64,000 nucleotides of DNA, taken from contig NW_006763303.1 of the NCBI RefSeq assembly GCF_000218685.1, forward strand, positions 861,462-925,461, given 5' to 3'. The notes below the pieces were generated by a model, which searched no databases, had not been told where the DNA came from, and saw nothing but the letters and a program-made list of their open reading frames with translations. Source of the stretch: Serpula lacrymans var. lacrymans S7.9. Its lineage: Eukaryota; Basidiomycota; Agaricomycetes; Boletales; Serpulaceae. This document shows positions 22,956 to 33,979 of this stretch, piece after piece (positions within the stretch are counted from its first letter, which is position 1; each line of letters starts with the position of its first letter). Made by a program: the position numbers and the translations under genes.

Positions 22956-24097
22956 ATAAATGATCATCTGCTGCAGATTTGGATTATAATTTATAAAAGT
23001 ACATATGGTTTACGAATAAGCAGAGACTCACAATCTTTGAAAACGGCATAGTCAGAACATGAACATAAACGAACACATTACTTCTAGCAACACTGCGATT
23101 GCCTCCAATATCAATGGAACACCCGCAGTTGTTCTAGTTTTTGATTGAATATGGTTATGATTGCGTTCCTTGTTGCAATTTGAGGTTGAGGAGGATGTGA
23201 CCCTCGGTGCCATATCAATTTCTTGGCAGCACTAGATGCGATGCAATGTACTGGAGCACAACACCAAGCGAGGCCTTCTGAACTGCCATAAAAGAAAAGA
23301 TTAGGATCCTCAAGAGTCCTCAGGTCTCAGGTCTCAGGTCTCAGATCTCAAGTTCCGCGCGCATGCTGTTGCCGGTGTTCGACGCGGACTTCTACTAGTG
23401 ACTTCTCTCTATTAGCTTGTCACGTGTCACAGAAGCTGGTTGTAATGAAAACACCACGGACGTCGTTATAATAGAGTACTACTATGTCTCAGATCTCATA
23501 CTAGTAATGCTTGAAGTTGTCGAGGTATGCACTACTATGGTATCAAATGTATTTGGGTTCTTACAGAAGCTTACGCTTAGAAGTCCCACTGTTGGTCGTG
23601 CCAATTTACAGTTCCTCCCTTGAGTAATCGAGGCGCCCTTTTGGTACCAACGAGGCGTACCGATAAGTAACGAAGATGACATCGTACGTGTGGGAGGGCT
23701 TCGAAGGTCAGTCATCTTAGAACGGAATTGTCCTGCTTATCACCTTCCTTCCCGTGATATGTGCTGATGGTCGCCAACTTTGATTCAAAGATTTGTATCA
23801 AAGATTTATTTGCAATGTACTGTATGGCTTTGGCAATATCAGCGACTCAACAAAGACCTCGGATCAAGCAAGCTCAGGACAGCATGAAAAAGGTGAAATT
23901 ATCAGAATTCGATCCTACCGCCCTGATTATAACAGGCCATCTCACCAGTTACGTCTTCATCATGAATTCATACATGCATTTGCCTAGTCCACGAATCTTG
24001 CCGAATTTTCTGTGCAATATAAGTAGAAGAGCGAGGAGCGACGTTAGAGAGATCCCTCCTTGCATTAGGCCCATTACATTGCTCATTACTATTTACT
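22956..24097. other. intergenic, promoter of reductase copy A
   Basis: From about 23405 on it is homologous to 37455-38186 upstream of copy B, so the promoter was duplicated with the gene. A short 7-bp tandem repeat (CAGGTCT) lies at about 23321-23345. No gene seen. Confidence 0.6.
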
Positions 24098-27000
24098 ATG
24101 GCAGATCCCAGCTTTTCATACACCCTACACTATCCACCTGTGGATGGTTCTTTACTTTTCCCTGAAATCATTGCGTTCAATGCTGAACACAATTCCAACG
24201 TACCTTTCTTTGTCTTCCCAGAAGATGGGTCAGCCAACGGAGTCGTGTCCATCTCGCACCTAGAATTCTATAGGGCCTGTCATCGTGTTGCGCATGCACT
24301 TCGTCCTAACCGCGCAGGCCCTGACGGTGAAATCATCGCTATTATTGCCATGACTGACACCATCCAGTACTTTGCCCTTCTGGTTGGTGTGATAATTGCA
24401 GGCTACATTGTAAGTATTTTTGGAAATCAAACTCTATGGCATATATTCACTTTCATGATAGCCTTTTCCGATGTCTCCACGAAATTCTGCAGCTGCCGTC
24501 TCCAACTTGTTACTAAAGACTTCGTGTCATCGTTTGATAACTACTCAGCACTCCCTCCAGCCCCTCTTGGATGGCATCAAATCGGAGCTGGGATCCTTTA
24601 ACTTCTCTTTTCAAGATGTTCCATGCCTGGCGCATATATACCCAAAGCTTGGATTAGAAACAATTGATGATCCTTTTGAACCATTCCCTGCGCGACCAAG
24701 TCGTCCTTCTGCCAGCGAAGTGATGATGTATCTTCATTCTTCCGGGAGTACTGGCTTCCCGAAAGCTATTCCCCAGACACACCAGACAGTCATCCATTGG
24801 TGTGCTGCAGGTATGGACATCTCTAATTTTTTTTCAGCCCAATGATTTATGCTGGAAATATTTCTAGCACCAGTAGTCGATACCAAGCTCTACCCCGCTG
24901 ATACATGTCTGGGTGTGATGTTGCTGCCATCGTTCCATACTCTTGGCATCATTTGCTCACTATACCTGCCACTGATCACCCTTCGCAGTGTTTCTGTCTA
25001 TGCGCCCACGTCATATAATGACCCAAAAGCCATTCCGGTGATCCCAACCTCTGAAAATATACTTGAGGGCGTGCAAAGGACAAACTGCAACGCATTGATG
25101 GCGGTTCCTGCATTTATTGAGTTGTGGGCGTTATCTCCCTCTGCGATAGAAATATTGAAATCACTTCGATTTCTTGTAAGTACCATCCTTGCCGTTGTGG
25201 GTGGAGTTACATGACCTCTCTCTTTATAGGCATCTTCTGGTGGCCCGTTATCTGAAAAAGTGGGCAATGCGCTAGCATCAGTAGGCGTACCTCTGGTAAA
25301 CGTTTACGGTGGCACGGAGTGTGGTGGCCTTAATTCAATGTTTCGCCGAAAAGACGAGGTATGCGATTGGGTTTGGATAAACTTGAGCCCTCGGGTGATG
25401 TTTCGATGGGTTCCACAAGGAGAAGGACTTTATGAATGTCAAATTCTGGTAAGTGACGTTCATTTTGGATGTATCTACGAAATTGACAGAAGTATCTATA
25501 GCAAAGTGAAATGCATCGAGTTTCAGTAGAGAATCTCCCAGATGTGAAGGGCTATGCGACCTCAGATATTTTCTTGAAGCATCCTACTAAAGAAGGACTG
25601 TGGAAGCTGTAAGATAACTATCGCTTCAATCGACTTCATGCTAATTCCTGTGTTAGGGTGGGAAGGAAAGACGACATTATAGTCCTTTCGTCGGGAGAAA
25701 AAACCGTTCCTGCGCCTATGGAGAATACCATTGCATCTAACCCTGTAGTGGGAGGTACTGTCATGTTTGGCCGTGCCCGTAATCACGTGGGGATATTAAT
25801 CGAACCAAGGCAAGGATTTGACGTGAATATCGACGACCCGAAGCAAGTGGCAGCTTTCAGGAATAGGATATGGTATGCTGTTTCTTAAGCTTGTAGCCCT
25901 GTTGTTTAAACTGGACTTCCTTTCACAGGCCGGAAGTTGAGGAAGCGAATAAAGCTGCAGCAGCCTTCAGCCGCATATTCAAAGAAATGATCCTCATCAC
26001 TCGCCCAGATAAACCCCTGCCTCGCACGGGGAAAGGAACTGTTATGAGAAAGGCAGCCGTGACAATCTATGATAAGGAAATCGACGCTCTGCTCGTATAA
26101 TTTCTCACAAGCAATTAACATAACACTAATTGTCGTTCCAACAGATATGACACAGTTGAAGCTAGCACCACTGTTAACAAAGATGTGGAATTACCGAAGG
26201 ACTGGTCAGAGGAATCTTTGGTTGTGTGGCTTGGGGAGCACGCTGCTCGCGTTAACTCAGATAAGAAGGTAGACCCCGAAGTGGATGTCTTTGAACAAGG
26301 TTTTGATAGGTATGTTCTAATTGCCTTGCATGAAATGAAGCTCACAGTGTTTATGTCTCGTTTTTGTTAGTTTAACTGCAACATTTCTCAGAAATCGAAT
26401 CATTGGGTCACTTAGCTCCTCAACAGACAGTAATGTGCGAACAACAGCCAGGCAAATAGACCAGAATATCGTTTTCAGTAATCCTACGATCAAGCGACTG
26501 TCTCAGGCACTTGCTCGTGTGGTCTCGAACCCACAATTCACTGGAAAAGAAGGCAGTCTCATCAATCGCAAGGTAGAGCTCGAAAATACGCTGGCAATGT
26601 ATTCTGAAGGGTTGCCGGGGACGTTGAGCCCACAGGTAGAGCAACCTAATGGGGATGGCCATAGTTGTCACGTAGTTCTACTCACCGGTTCTACTGGTGG
26701 CCTAGGCTCTTACCTCCTTGCGTCGCTGCTAGAAAATGAACAGGTTAGCCTGGTGTACGCTTTCAATAGGTCATCTAAGGATGGAAAATCAAGTGAAGAG
26801 AGACAGAAGGCAGGGTTCGAGGATAGGGGTTTGGATATTGCTCTATTGAGCTCGCCCAAACTCCGGTATATTGAAGGCGATGCTGCACAGGATAAACTGG
26901 GCCTAGGAGACGCTACTTATGATAAGGTAAGAGCACAAATGAAGAGCTCGCGACTAGTTGCTAACATACCTGATTATAACGTCACACTTGATAGCTACGA

Positions 27001-28077
27001 ACGTCCATCAACGTCATCATCCATAACGCTTGGCGTCTTGATTTCAGTCTTTCTCTCTCTTCCTTTGGGTCAAATATCAAGGGAACTCGGAATCTCGTAG
27101 ACCTCGCGCTATCATCCCCTAATGCTCCAAGTTTACGTTTTTTGTTCACATCATCTATTTCCTCCGCACAAGGGTGGGACAAGAGCAAGGGTGCTTGCCC
27201 AGAGGAAGTGCTGTTTGATGCAAATGTCGCGTCTGGTGGGTCTGGCTATGGCGCTAGCAAATATGTCTGTGAGCGAGTAAGCAGTGGATTGTTTATCTTT
27301 AGTGTCGTTTGCCTATTCATCATTCTGTTTCTCAAAAGATACTCGAAAAAAGCGGTTTACAAGCGTCATCATTCAGGATAGGACAAATATCAGGGGGACA
27401 ACCAAGAGGAGCCTGGAGTGTTACGGACTGGTTCCCTATGCTCGTCAAGTCGAGTCTAGCGCTAGGTGCTTTACCAGTTGCGAAAGGAGTAAGAACACTC
27501 GTTTTTGTTGATATATCAAATTGACGGAACAAACAGGTTGTGTCTTGGTTGCCTCCTCATGCGGTCTCTCAAGCGATCTTGGACGTTGCCTTTGCAAAGG
27601 CGAAGCCTCCTCCAGTAATCAACTTGGTGCATCCCCGGCCTGTTCAATGGGCAGCACTGATGCAGTCCATAGGGGACGCACTGGTACACAACAACTTACT
27701 AACTAAACCCCTTCCTATTGTGGCATTCGAAGAATGGTTTTCGAGATTAGAACAGAAGGCAATCGGCGCGAGTGCAGACGATTTTAAGGAAATGGTACGT
27801 GCCTATTTGCCCACTAATGTTCTTCACAACAAGGCTCAGGACCTCCCAATTTCTACCCCAGCCTGCGCTGAAGTTACTTCCTTTCATGCGCATGATCGCC
27901 CAAAGTGATAAGTCAATTCGAAAGGTAACAAGTGATGGTGAAGCAGGAGGATTTGTTGTCTTTTCTACGACGAAAGCACAGCAACTAAGTCGAACGATGA
28001 GAGAGCTTGCTCCGATTACAGCTGAAGACGTGGCCCTTTGGATGAAATACTGGGCCTCAAAGGGAATGTTTATGTAA
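24098..28077 (+). CDS. adenylation-thiolation-reductase enzyme, copy A (13 exons)
   Basis: Exons: 24098-24409, 24462-24810, 24868-25175, 25230-25448, 25502-25608, 25657-25872, 25929-26094, 26145-26309, 26371-26926, 26995-27276, 27339-27488, 27537-27794, 27862-28077; about 1,100 residues. Adenylation domain: S-S-G-S-T-G-F-P-K and Y-G-G-T-E. Carrier domain: G-F-D-S-L, with the phosphopantetheine Ser codon split by an intron. Reductase domain: G-S-T-G-G-L-G cofactor loop and Y-G-A-S-K catalytic Tyr/Lys. The layout matches basidiomycete NRPS-like adenylate-forming reductases, which activate a carboxylic acid and reduce it to an aldehyde or alcohol. Substrate unknown. Exon 7 to 8 does not join in phase (see findings), so the gene may be defective or use an unusual splice. 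Confidence 0.82.
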
Positions 28078-28836
28078 AAATAACTCAATATCATGGAATC
28101 TGAGCAGACTGAATTTTCACTCATTGGTAACATACACACTGCTATATCATTTTGACCTGAAGTTTATGAGGTTCGAGTTTGTATAATCAACAAGCACTCA
28201 GCTGTTCTCCAATTGCCTTGAGTGCTAGTAAGATATATGAAAAAATAATAGAGATGCAGTGGCTTCACTCCGATACACAATGATAGTATATCTTGTTTTT
28301 GCCTTTGAAGTCCCCTTGTAAGAACATTCTCAACTTGAAATTCAGCACAGACATGTTCAAGTTTGATATTGTCAGCCTCTAATCCCCCTCAGATGAAATG
28401 GTGGCAAATCTGTGGGCTGGCAAGCACTAGAATAGTGTCAATACTAGTTGGTTGCCTCAATAGGACTGATGAAAAGCTTCTTGGACCTGAAGCAAGAGGC
28501 ATCCTTGTTGAGTTGAGAACTATTGGGAGAAAAACTCAGTCCTGTAACAAGAAGACTGATTTATTGGATAAGTACCTATTGGGAGAAAAACTAAGGTAAG
28601 ATCAGTAAGTGTTGTCAAAAGGGAATATTATAGTATCATAGTAACAAGAAGACTGAGGTTTGCAAACGAGGCAATTGCGAGTTTTCAGAAAGAACTGTGG
28701 GAAAGTAAGTGTCCATTATGTAAACAGTAAAAAAGCGCAAAGTAGAACAGGCAATCAGCATGTTCTAGTTAGAGAGAAAAGAAAGAAAATAGTATATGTG
28801 TATTGTAGAGTAACTATGATGTTTCTATAGCTAACA
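28078..28836. other. intergenic with short direct repeats and a reversed copia LTR end
   Basis: TATTGGGAGAAAAACT occurs at about 28530 and again at about 28566, and GTAACAAGAAGACTGA at about 28545 and 28640. The right edge ends CTAACA (28831-28836), followed by a C-rich tract, which reads on the minus strand as a polypurine tract and an LTR start. The other LTR boundary was not found. Confidence 0.5.
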
Positions 28837-29005
28837 CACCCCCTCAAACCGAACACAACCCAAGAATAGCAGTAAAAATGTCGAGTTTGAACTGAGCAAG
28901 TGGCTTGGTAAGCATGTCCGCAGGCATTTGATCAGTTGGACAGAAAGTCAGTGAAATGACTCCCTGATCAGCCACTTCTCGAATAAAATGAAAACAGACA
29001 TCTAT
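28837..29005 (-). pseudogene. copia-4: end of a reversed copia RNase H
   Basis: On the minus strand this reads the copia C-terminus I-D-V-C-F-H-F-I-R-E, then A-D-M-L-T-K-P-L, a stop, and a G-rich polypurine tract. It is cut at 29005 by the next LTR. Confidence 0.75.
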
Positions 29006-29421
29006 TGTTAGATACACAATTTTTGGACTTACAAACTTCTTTCTCTGTTCTAACTTTCTTTTCTCAAAAAGTTCTCAAGCACTCGTGCCACGCGGCACTT
29101 CCCTTTTGTTCAGACTTCTACTTTCTCATGCCGTGCTGCTTTTCTTACTTTAGCTACAAAGTCTCTCATGCAGTGGAGCTGGTCACACAGGCTGTGCCCT
29201 CTGGCATCATCAGCCACTGCTTTCATCAACTGTATAGTACATAAGTACAAACATTCTGTAGTAGTATATAAACCTCAATAGATCCAGGAGACTCCTCAGC
29301 GAGTCCTCCTGTTGTTTACCCACAACAAACTCGGTCCTATCTAAAGGGTAACCACTCCCCTCACTTCTTTATAGCTTAGTCTGAGTTGTGCACCAAAGTA
29401 TACAAACTCTTGGTTGTAACA
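29006..29421 (+). repeat. solo or orphan copia LTR (416 bp)
   Basis: Similar along its length to the downstream part of the copia-2 LTR (from about 13172), with the same ACTCTTGGTTGT end. Flanks TCTAT and TTAGA do not match, so it is not a simple solo LTR with an intact target duplication. Confidence 0.65.
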
Positions 29422-29921
29422 TTAGAACTCACTCTTTACTACTCTCTCGCACTTTGTGCAAACCCGGCCCCCAGGGTTAAGGGGTTATTGTTTTGGAATA
29501 TCTGGTATAGCAGAAGGGTGCGCTCCTAGCAATGGCCCCGTAGTGCTCAGGGAGAAGGGACAATTATCATATACACGGCCCCTAGTGTTAAAGGGAGTAC
29601 TTTAGCTCAGCAGTTGGTGTGGAACCACTGTTGATTAGATTTAGAAAAACAAAAACTTCTTCTTTGAATACCTCTGACCAGGCCAGGCACTTGCCTCCAC
29701 CAGTTGGAGAAGGTTTGACAGCTTAACAAGCGGACTACCCCCTGACAACCATTCAGACCAAGGTTTACTACAAATACTTTTTATATACTTTTTCAAATAC
29801 TATAGTGTGGGTAGTCGGAGATTGAGATCCAATACTCAGCTGGGAAGAGTTTAATCCGCAGATAGCAAGCGGGGACCCCCAGTTACCTTTTTTTATTACA
29901 TTACCAAGAGAACATGTCGAC
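29422..29921. other. probable 5' leader of the following gypsy gag
   Basis: GC-richer sequence with no frame, directly before the gag start at 29922. No LTR boundary recognised. Confidence 0.35.
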
Positions 29922-30861
29922 ATGTTGTTGCAAAGTCAACCAACCGACATGAACGCTCTGTTACACAGCATGCGTTCACAGATCTTAGCGTTAACTACGC
30001 AACTTGCCGAGCTCCAGGCAAACCCCCCTGCAGCAGCCCCCTCAGTCAAAAAGAAATTCAACAAGAAAGTCGAAGTCGTCACTGACCCTGGTGCCTTTGA
30101 TGGAGAAAGAGTGCAATTCACCGAATGGTGGATCAAACTCCTGATTTGGGTCAAAGCAAATTGGGATGCATTTGCTGATGATTTTGAGGTAGCCACTGCG
30201 GTGCTATCTCGACTAAAAGGACCTGTGGCGGGTCAATACGCCCAAGTAAGACTCCAGGAATGCTACACCGCAGGAGTGTGGCCTACCTGGGATGATCTCA
30301 AAGTAGAGATTGAAAAATATTTTCAACCACAGGCTGAGCATGACTGGGCTCGCCAATAAATCTGTTCCTTCAAACAGGGAAACATGAGGACGGATGATTA
30401 TGTTACCCGGTTCCTGGCCCTCTCTATCCAAGGGGGCTTAGGTAATGAACACGCAGTAGAGCTATTGGAACACAATGTGAACCCTCATATTGCAGAACAA
30501 CTCTATCTGCAGGATATGAGAAGCGACAACCTCTCCCAAGCAGCGGAGGAGGTTTGGAAAATAGGTAGGGCCATAGAGCTCTACAAGATGCACCAAGGTG
30601 ACGGGACCACCACCAAAAATAACTATTCCCAGAGGAGCCCTGGGTCTTCAAACCAAGAATTGCATCATTCTCACGGGTTCCAGCCTTTTGGGTTGCAACC
30701 AGGTTGGGGTGCTCCAATGGATATCGGCGCGGTCCAAGGCGGACAAAAGCGCAGATTCACCTGTTTCAGCTGTGGACAGGAGGGGCACATGGCCCAAGAT
30801 TGCATAAACGGAGCGCGGGCCGCTCCCCAAAAAAATGATAATAACCAAGGGCGCCACGCGC
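29922..30861 (+). pseudogene. second gypsy gag, interrupted
   Basis: A plus-strand gag with A-F-D-G-E near residue 50, the retrotransposon-gag core, and a zinc knuckle C-F-S-C-G-Q-E-G-H-M-A-Q-D-C near 30758-30800. One in-frame stop (TAA at 30357-30359, where Gln is likely) splits it. At about 30861 the sequence passes into the reversed L repeat, and no protease or RT follows. It differs in sequence from the gag at 10946-11833. Confidence 0.75.
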
Positions 30862-32170
30862 TGTCAATGATGAGAACTGCTGTTAGAAAACCACACACAA
30901 AAAAACAAACTAACACACAATCCTCCCAGATTCCACGGAACTTGTTTGTGGGCTTTGCCTCCTAGAACAGTGGAGTGGTCTGGTTGTTCGTGGGGTGGTA
31001 CATATAAGAATCCTTCAAAGTAAAACCCAGAGATGTATGAGTGTGGGTTTTGAGGAGGAGGGATAGTTGAATTTGTAGAAGATAGGGGGCTTAGTGACGA
31101 GTATAGATGAGCACTACCTTGCTAATCGTAGCACAAGGTAGGTTTGAGAACAACGAGGATGACGAGGTGACGAGGTTCCCAGTGATAGCAGGCTCCTGAC
31201 GCACAAACTGTAGTGCTCAGAAGGACTCTAATCGAAAGGGATGACAATGACTTCAAAAATGGGAAGTGACGATGACAGCAGTTGACAGTGGTAGCAGTGG
31301 GAAGTGTTGTGACCACATTGGATCACAAGCAGCAGAGTAGTGAACTTGAATTTAGAGAAGAAGTCTGGAATGGAGTTCTTTTTTTTTTTCTTACAAGGTA
31401 AAATACAGGGGTTTATATAGTAAAAGAAAAGTAGGCTATGCACAGTATAGCTGTGCAAAAAGAATGAGAAAGAACATGAAGGAAGGAATGTATGCTGATG
31501 AATCCTGCGTAGGTAGTACAGGATAAGATTGTCAAAAAAAAGAAAAGAAAGAGATAGAACAATGAATGCTGTGAGTAATGTCACAGGTTTGTACAGCCAT
31601 AAAGTAAAGTCCAACAGCAAAAAGAGAGCAGGAAAATCATGATGTCATGGGAAGATGCAGTAAAAAAAGGGCAAGGCAAAACACTATCAGTATCAACACA
31701 GTTCCTTTATTGTCAGTCAGGCATTCTAAAAAAATATGTGTCCATAAAAATGATTCAAAAATCAAAAATAATTGCACTGTAAATGAATGTTCTGCTGAAA
31801 AAAAAAAAAACTGGAGCCACCGGTCCACCACCTAGTCCAAATCCGACAGTTCCATGGCCTTACCAATGGACTGGTTGTGTTGGACCACCTGATCAAACGA
31901 GGGAGGGAGAGGAGTAGTTCCAATTTGGAACAAGTGAGTCCCAGGCAGTGTGTGGTAGGTGTAGCTGTAGCAAAGACGATGGACAAAAGATAAGTGTACC
32001 CAAGTGAATGGGACAGCGATGAACATGGGCGACGCAAGGGGATGAACCTTCTCCAGCTCAAAAACTACCCACCCACGCTCCAACCAGGCAAGACGAGCGA
32101 CCGATGTTTTGATAGTATATGATGGTAGATCGACGTCATAAAGATGGACCTGTTGCCCTATTTGAACCGG
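30862..32170 (-). repeat. L repeat, reversed partial copy (left arm)
   Basis: This is the reverse complement of the last 1.3 kb of the L unit. Encoded peptides, for example the 99-residue frame 31762-32061, are identical in this arm and in the right arm. It ends TGTCAATGATGAG at 30862. It lacks the first ~515 bp of L, being truncated where the complete copy begins (32171). The C-terminal part of the L reading frame is open here too (31832 upward on the minus strand). Confidence 0.85.
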
Positions 32171-32480
32171 TGTCATGCACCAAAGTTGATTGGTAGCATG
32201 GACAGGTGTCAAGAATGAAGCAAATATTCAGAAAGACTCGCCTTTGCGCCACACAGGCACAGTGCCACGTGGAATAGTAATTAATATTGCCCTTTTCAAA
32301 CTTGTGGCTGATCAGCACCACCTCTATTAGGCAATCCAGTCACGCTCACCTTTGCTTTTCCATCCGGTACTTTCCGCATTTCGGCATTTCGGCAAATTTT
32401 CGCGTCGCCACTGGCTACACATTGCATTGCGCCCTCGCTTTGTTGTTTCCCTTACTCCCCTTCCTTTGCCTAGCCCCACC

Positions 32481-33020
32481 ATGGGCCCCTTCCTCTCCTT
32501 TTTATTCTCACCTGACGGTCGTTTCTGGATCCCCATTCTAATCCACTTTTTCATCACCTCCACCCTCCTCCTCCTCATCTTATTTGCACCCCCACCATTT
32601 CTGATGTCACCACTTCCTATCCGCTTCCGTCGCCAATCCGTTGACTACCACGTGCCACTGCTGATATCAGCAAAGCCCCGGCGGCCGGTCCAAATAGGGC
32701 AACAGGTTCTTCATGACGCCGATCTACCATCATATACTATCAAAACATCGGTCGCTCGTCTTGCCTGGTTGGAGCGTGGGTGGGTAGTTTTTGAGCTGGA
32801 GAAGGTTCATCCCCTTGCGTCGCCCATGTTCATCGCTGTCCCATTCACTTGGGTACACTTATCTTTTGTCCATCGTCTTTGCTACAGCTACACCTACCAC
32901 ACACTGCCTGGGACTCACTTGTTCCAAATTGGAACTACTCCTCTCCCTCCCTCGTTTGATCAGGTGGTCCAACACAACCAGTCCATTGGTAAGGCCATGG
33001 AACTGTCGGATTTGGACTAG
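32481..33020 (+). CDS. L-repeat protein, hydrophobic N-part, unknown function
   Basis: The ATG is in a good context (CCCACCATGG), and the frame encodes 179 residues. Residues ~14-42 form a strongly hydrophobic stretch rich in Leu, Ile and Phe, a likely membrane segment, followed by a basic R-F-R-R-like patch and a C-terminal domain ending M-E-L-S-D-L-D. The same frame is at 62499-63044 (181 residues), and its C-terminal part is open in the reversed arm. The two full copies differ by two single-codon indels, none breaking the frame. A longer frame extends upstream to 32352 in this copy, but its sequence is not shared, so the ATG at 32481 is preferred. No family recognised. Confidence 0.5.
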   Translation: MGPFLSFLFSPDGRFWIPILIHFFITSTLLLLILFAPPPFLMSPLPIRFRRQSVDYHVPLLISAKPRRPVQIGQQVLHDADLPSYTIKTSVARLAWLERGWVVFELEKVHPLASPMFIAVPFTWVHLSFVHRLCYSYTYHTLPGTHLFQIGTTPLPPSFDQVVQHNQSIGKAMELSDLD

Positions 33021-33430
33021 GTGGTGGACCGGTGGCTCCAGTTTTTTTTTTTTTCAGCAGAACATTCATTTACAGTGCAATTATTTTTGATTTTTGAATC
33101 ATTTTTATGGACACATATTTTTTTAGAATGCCTGACTGACAATAAAGGAACTGTGTTGATACTGATAGTGTTTTGCCTTGCCCTTTTTTTACTGCATCTT
33201 CCCATGACATCATGATTTTCCTGCTCTCTTTTTGCTGTTGGACTTTACTTTATGGCTGTACAAACCTGTGACATTACTCACAGCATTCATTGTTCTATCT
33301 CTTTCTTTTCTTTTTTTTGACAATCTTATCCTGTACTACCTACGCAGGATTCATCAGCATACATTCCTTCCTTCATGTTCTTTCTCATTCTTTTTGCACA
33401 GCTATACTGTGCATAGCCTACTTTTCTTTT

Positions 33431-33440
33431 ACTATATAAA
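33431..33440 (+). promoter_or_regulatory. TATA box of the L repeat
   Basis: ACTATATAAA, followed by CCCCTG. The same element is at about 63461-63472 in the third copy and, reversed, near 31413-31422 in the left arm. In an LTR this would mark the U3-R border. Confidence 0.55.
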
Positions 33441-33979
33441 CCCCTGTATTTTACCTTGTAAGAAAAAAAAAAAGAACTCCATTCCAGACTTCTTCTCTAA
33501 ATTCAAGTTCACTACTCTGCTACTTGTGATCCAGTGTGGTCACAACACTTCCCACTTTTACCACTATCAACTGCTGTCATCGTCACTTCCCACTTTTGAA
33601 GTCATTGTCATCCCTTTCGATTAGAGTCCTTCTGAGCACTAAAGTTTGCGTGTCAGGAGCCTGCTATCACTGGGAACCTCGTCATATTGTCGTTCTCAAA
33701 CCTACCTTGTGCTACGATTAGCAAGGTAGTGCTCATCTATACTCGTCACAAAGCCCCTATCCTTCTATAAATTCAACTATCCCTCCTCCTCAAAACCCAC
33801 ACTCATACACCTTTGGGTTTTACTTTGAAGGATCTTTATACGTACCACCCCACGAACAACCAGACCACTCCAATGTTCTAGGAGGCAAAGCCCATAAACA
33901 AGTTCCGTGGAATCTGGGAGGATTGTGTGTTAGTTTGTTTTGTGTGTGGTTTTTCTAACTGCAGTTCTCATCATCGACA

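Larger units (their letters stand above)
32171..33979 (+). repeat. L repeat, complete copy (about 1.8 kb)
   Basis: Starts TGTCATGCACC and ends CATCATCGACA, giving TGTCA/TGACA-like inverted ends; an alternative inner end is TTTCTAACT at 33960. It carries a reading frame (32481-33020), a polyadenylation-type AATAAA at 33141, and a TATA box ACTATATAAACC at 33431, about 540 bp before the end. This organisation fits a long LTR, or a non-autonomous element derived from one. No matching target duplication was found (ACCGG on the left, CCGCG on the right). Confidence 0.7.

Noticed and set aside
23321..23345. CRISPR-like or satellite array
   Set aside because: Only three to four 7-bp units (CAGGTCT). 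No spacers and no array structure; this is a eukaryotic sequence.
31122..31316. Small frames on both strands along the L arms (for example 31647-31835, 33017-33205)
   Set aside because: They are mirror or frame-shadow products of the repeat and have low-complexity composition. Only the 32481-33020 frame has start context and codon-preserving indels.
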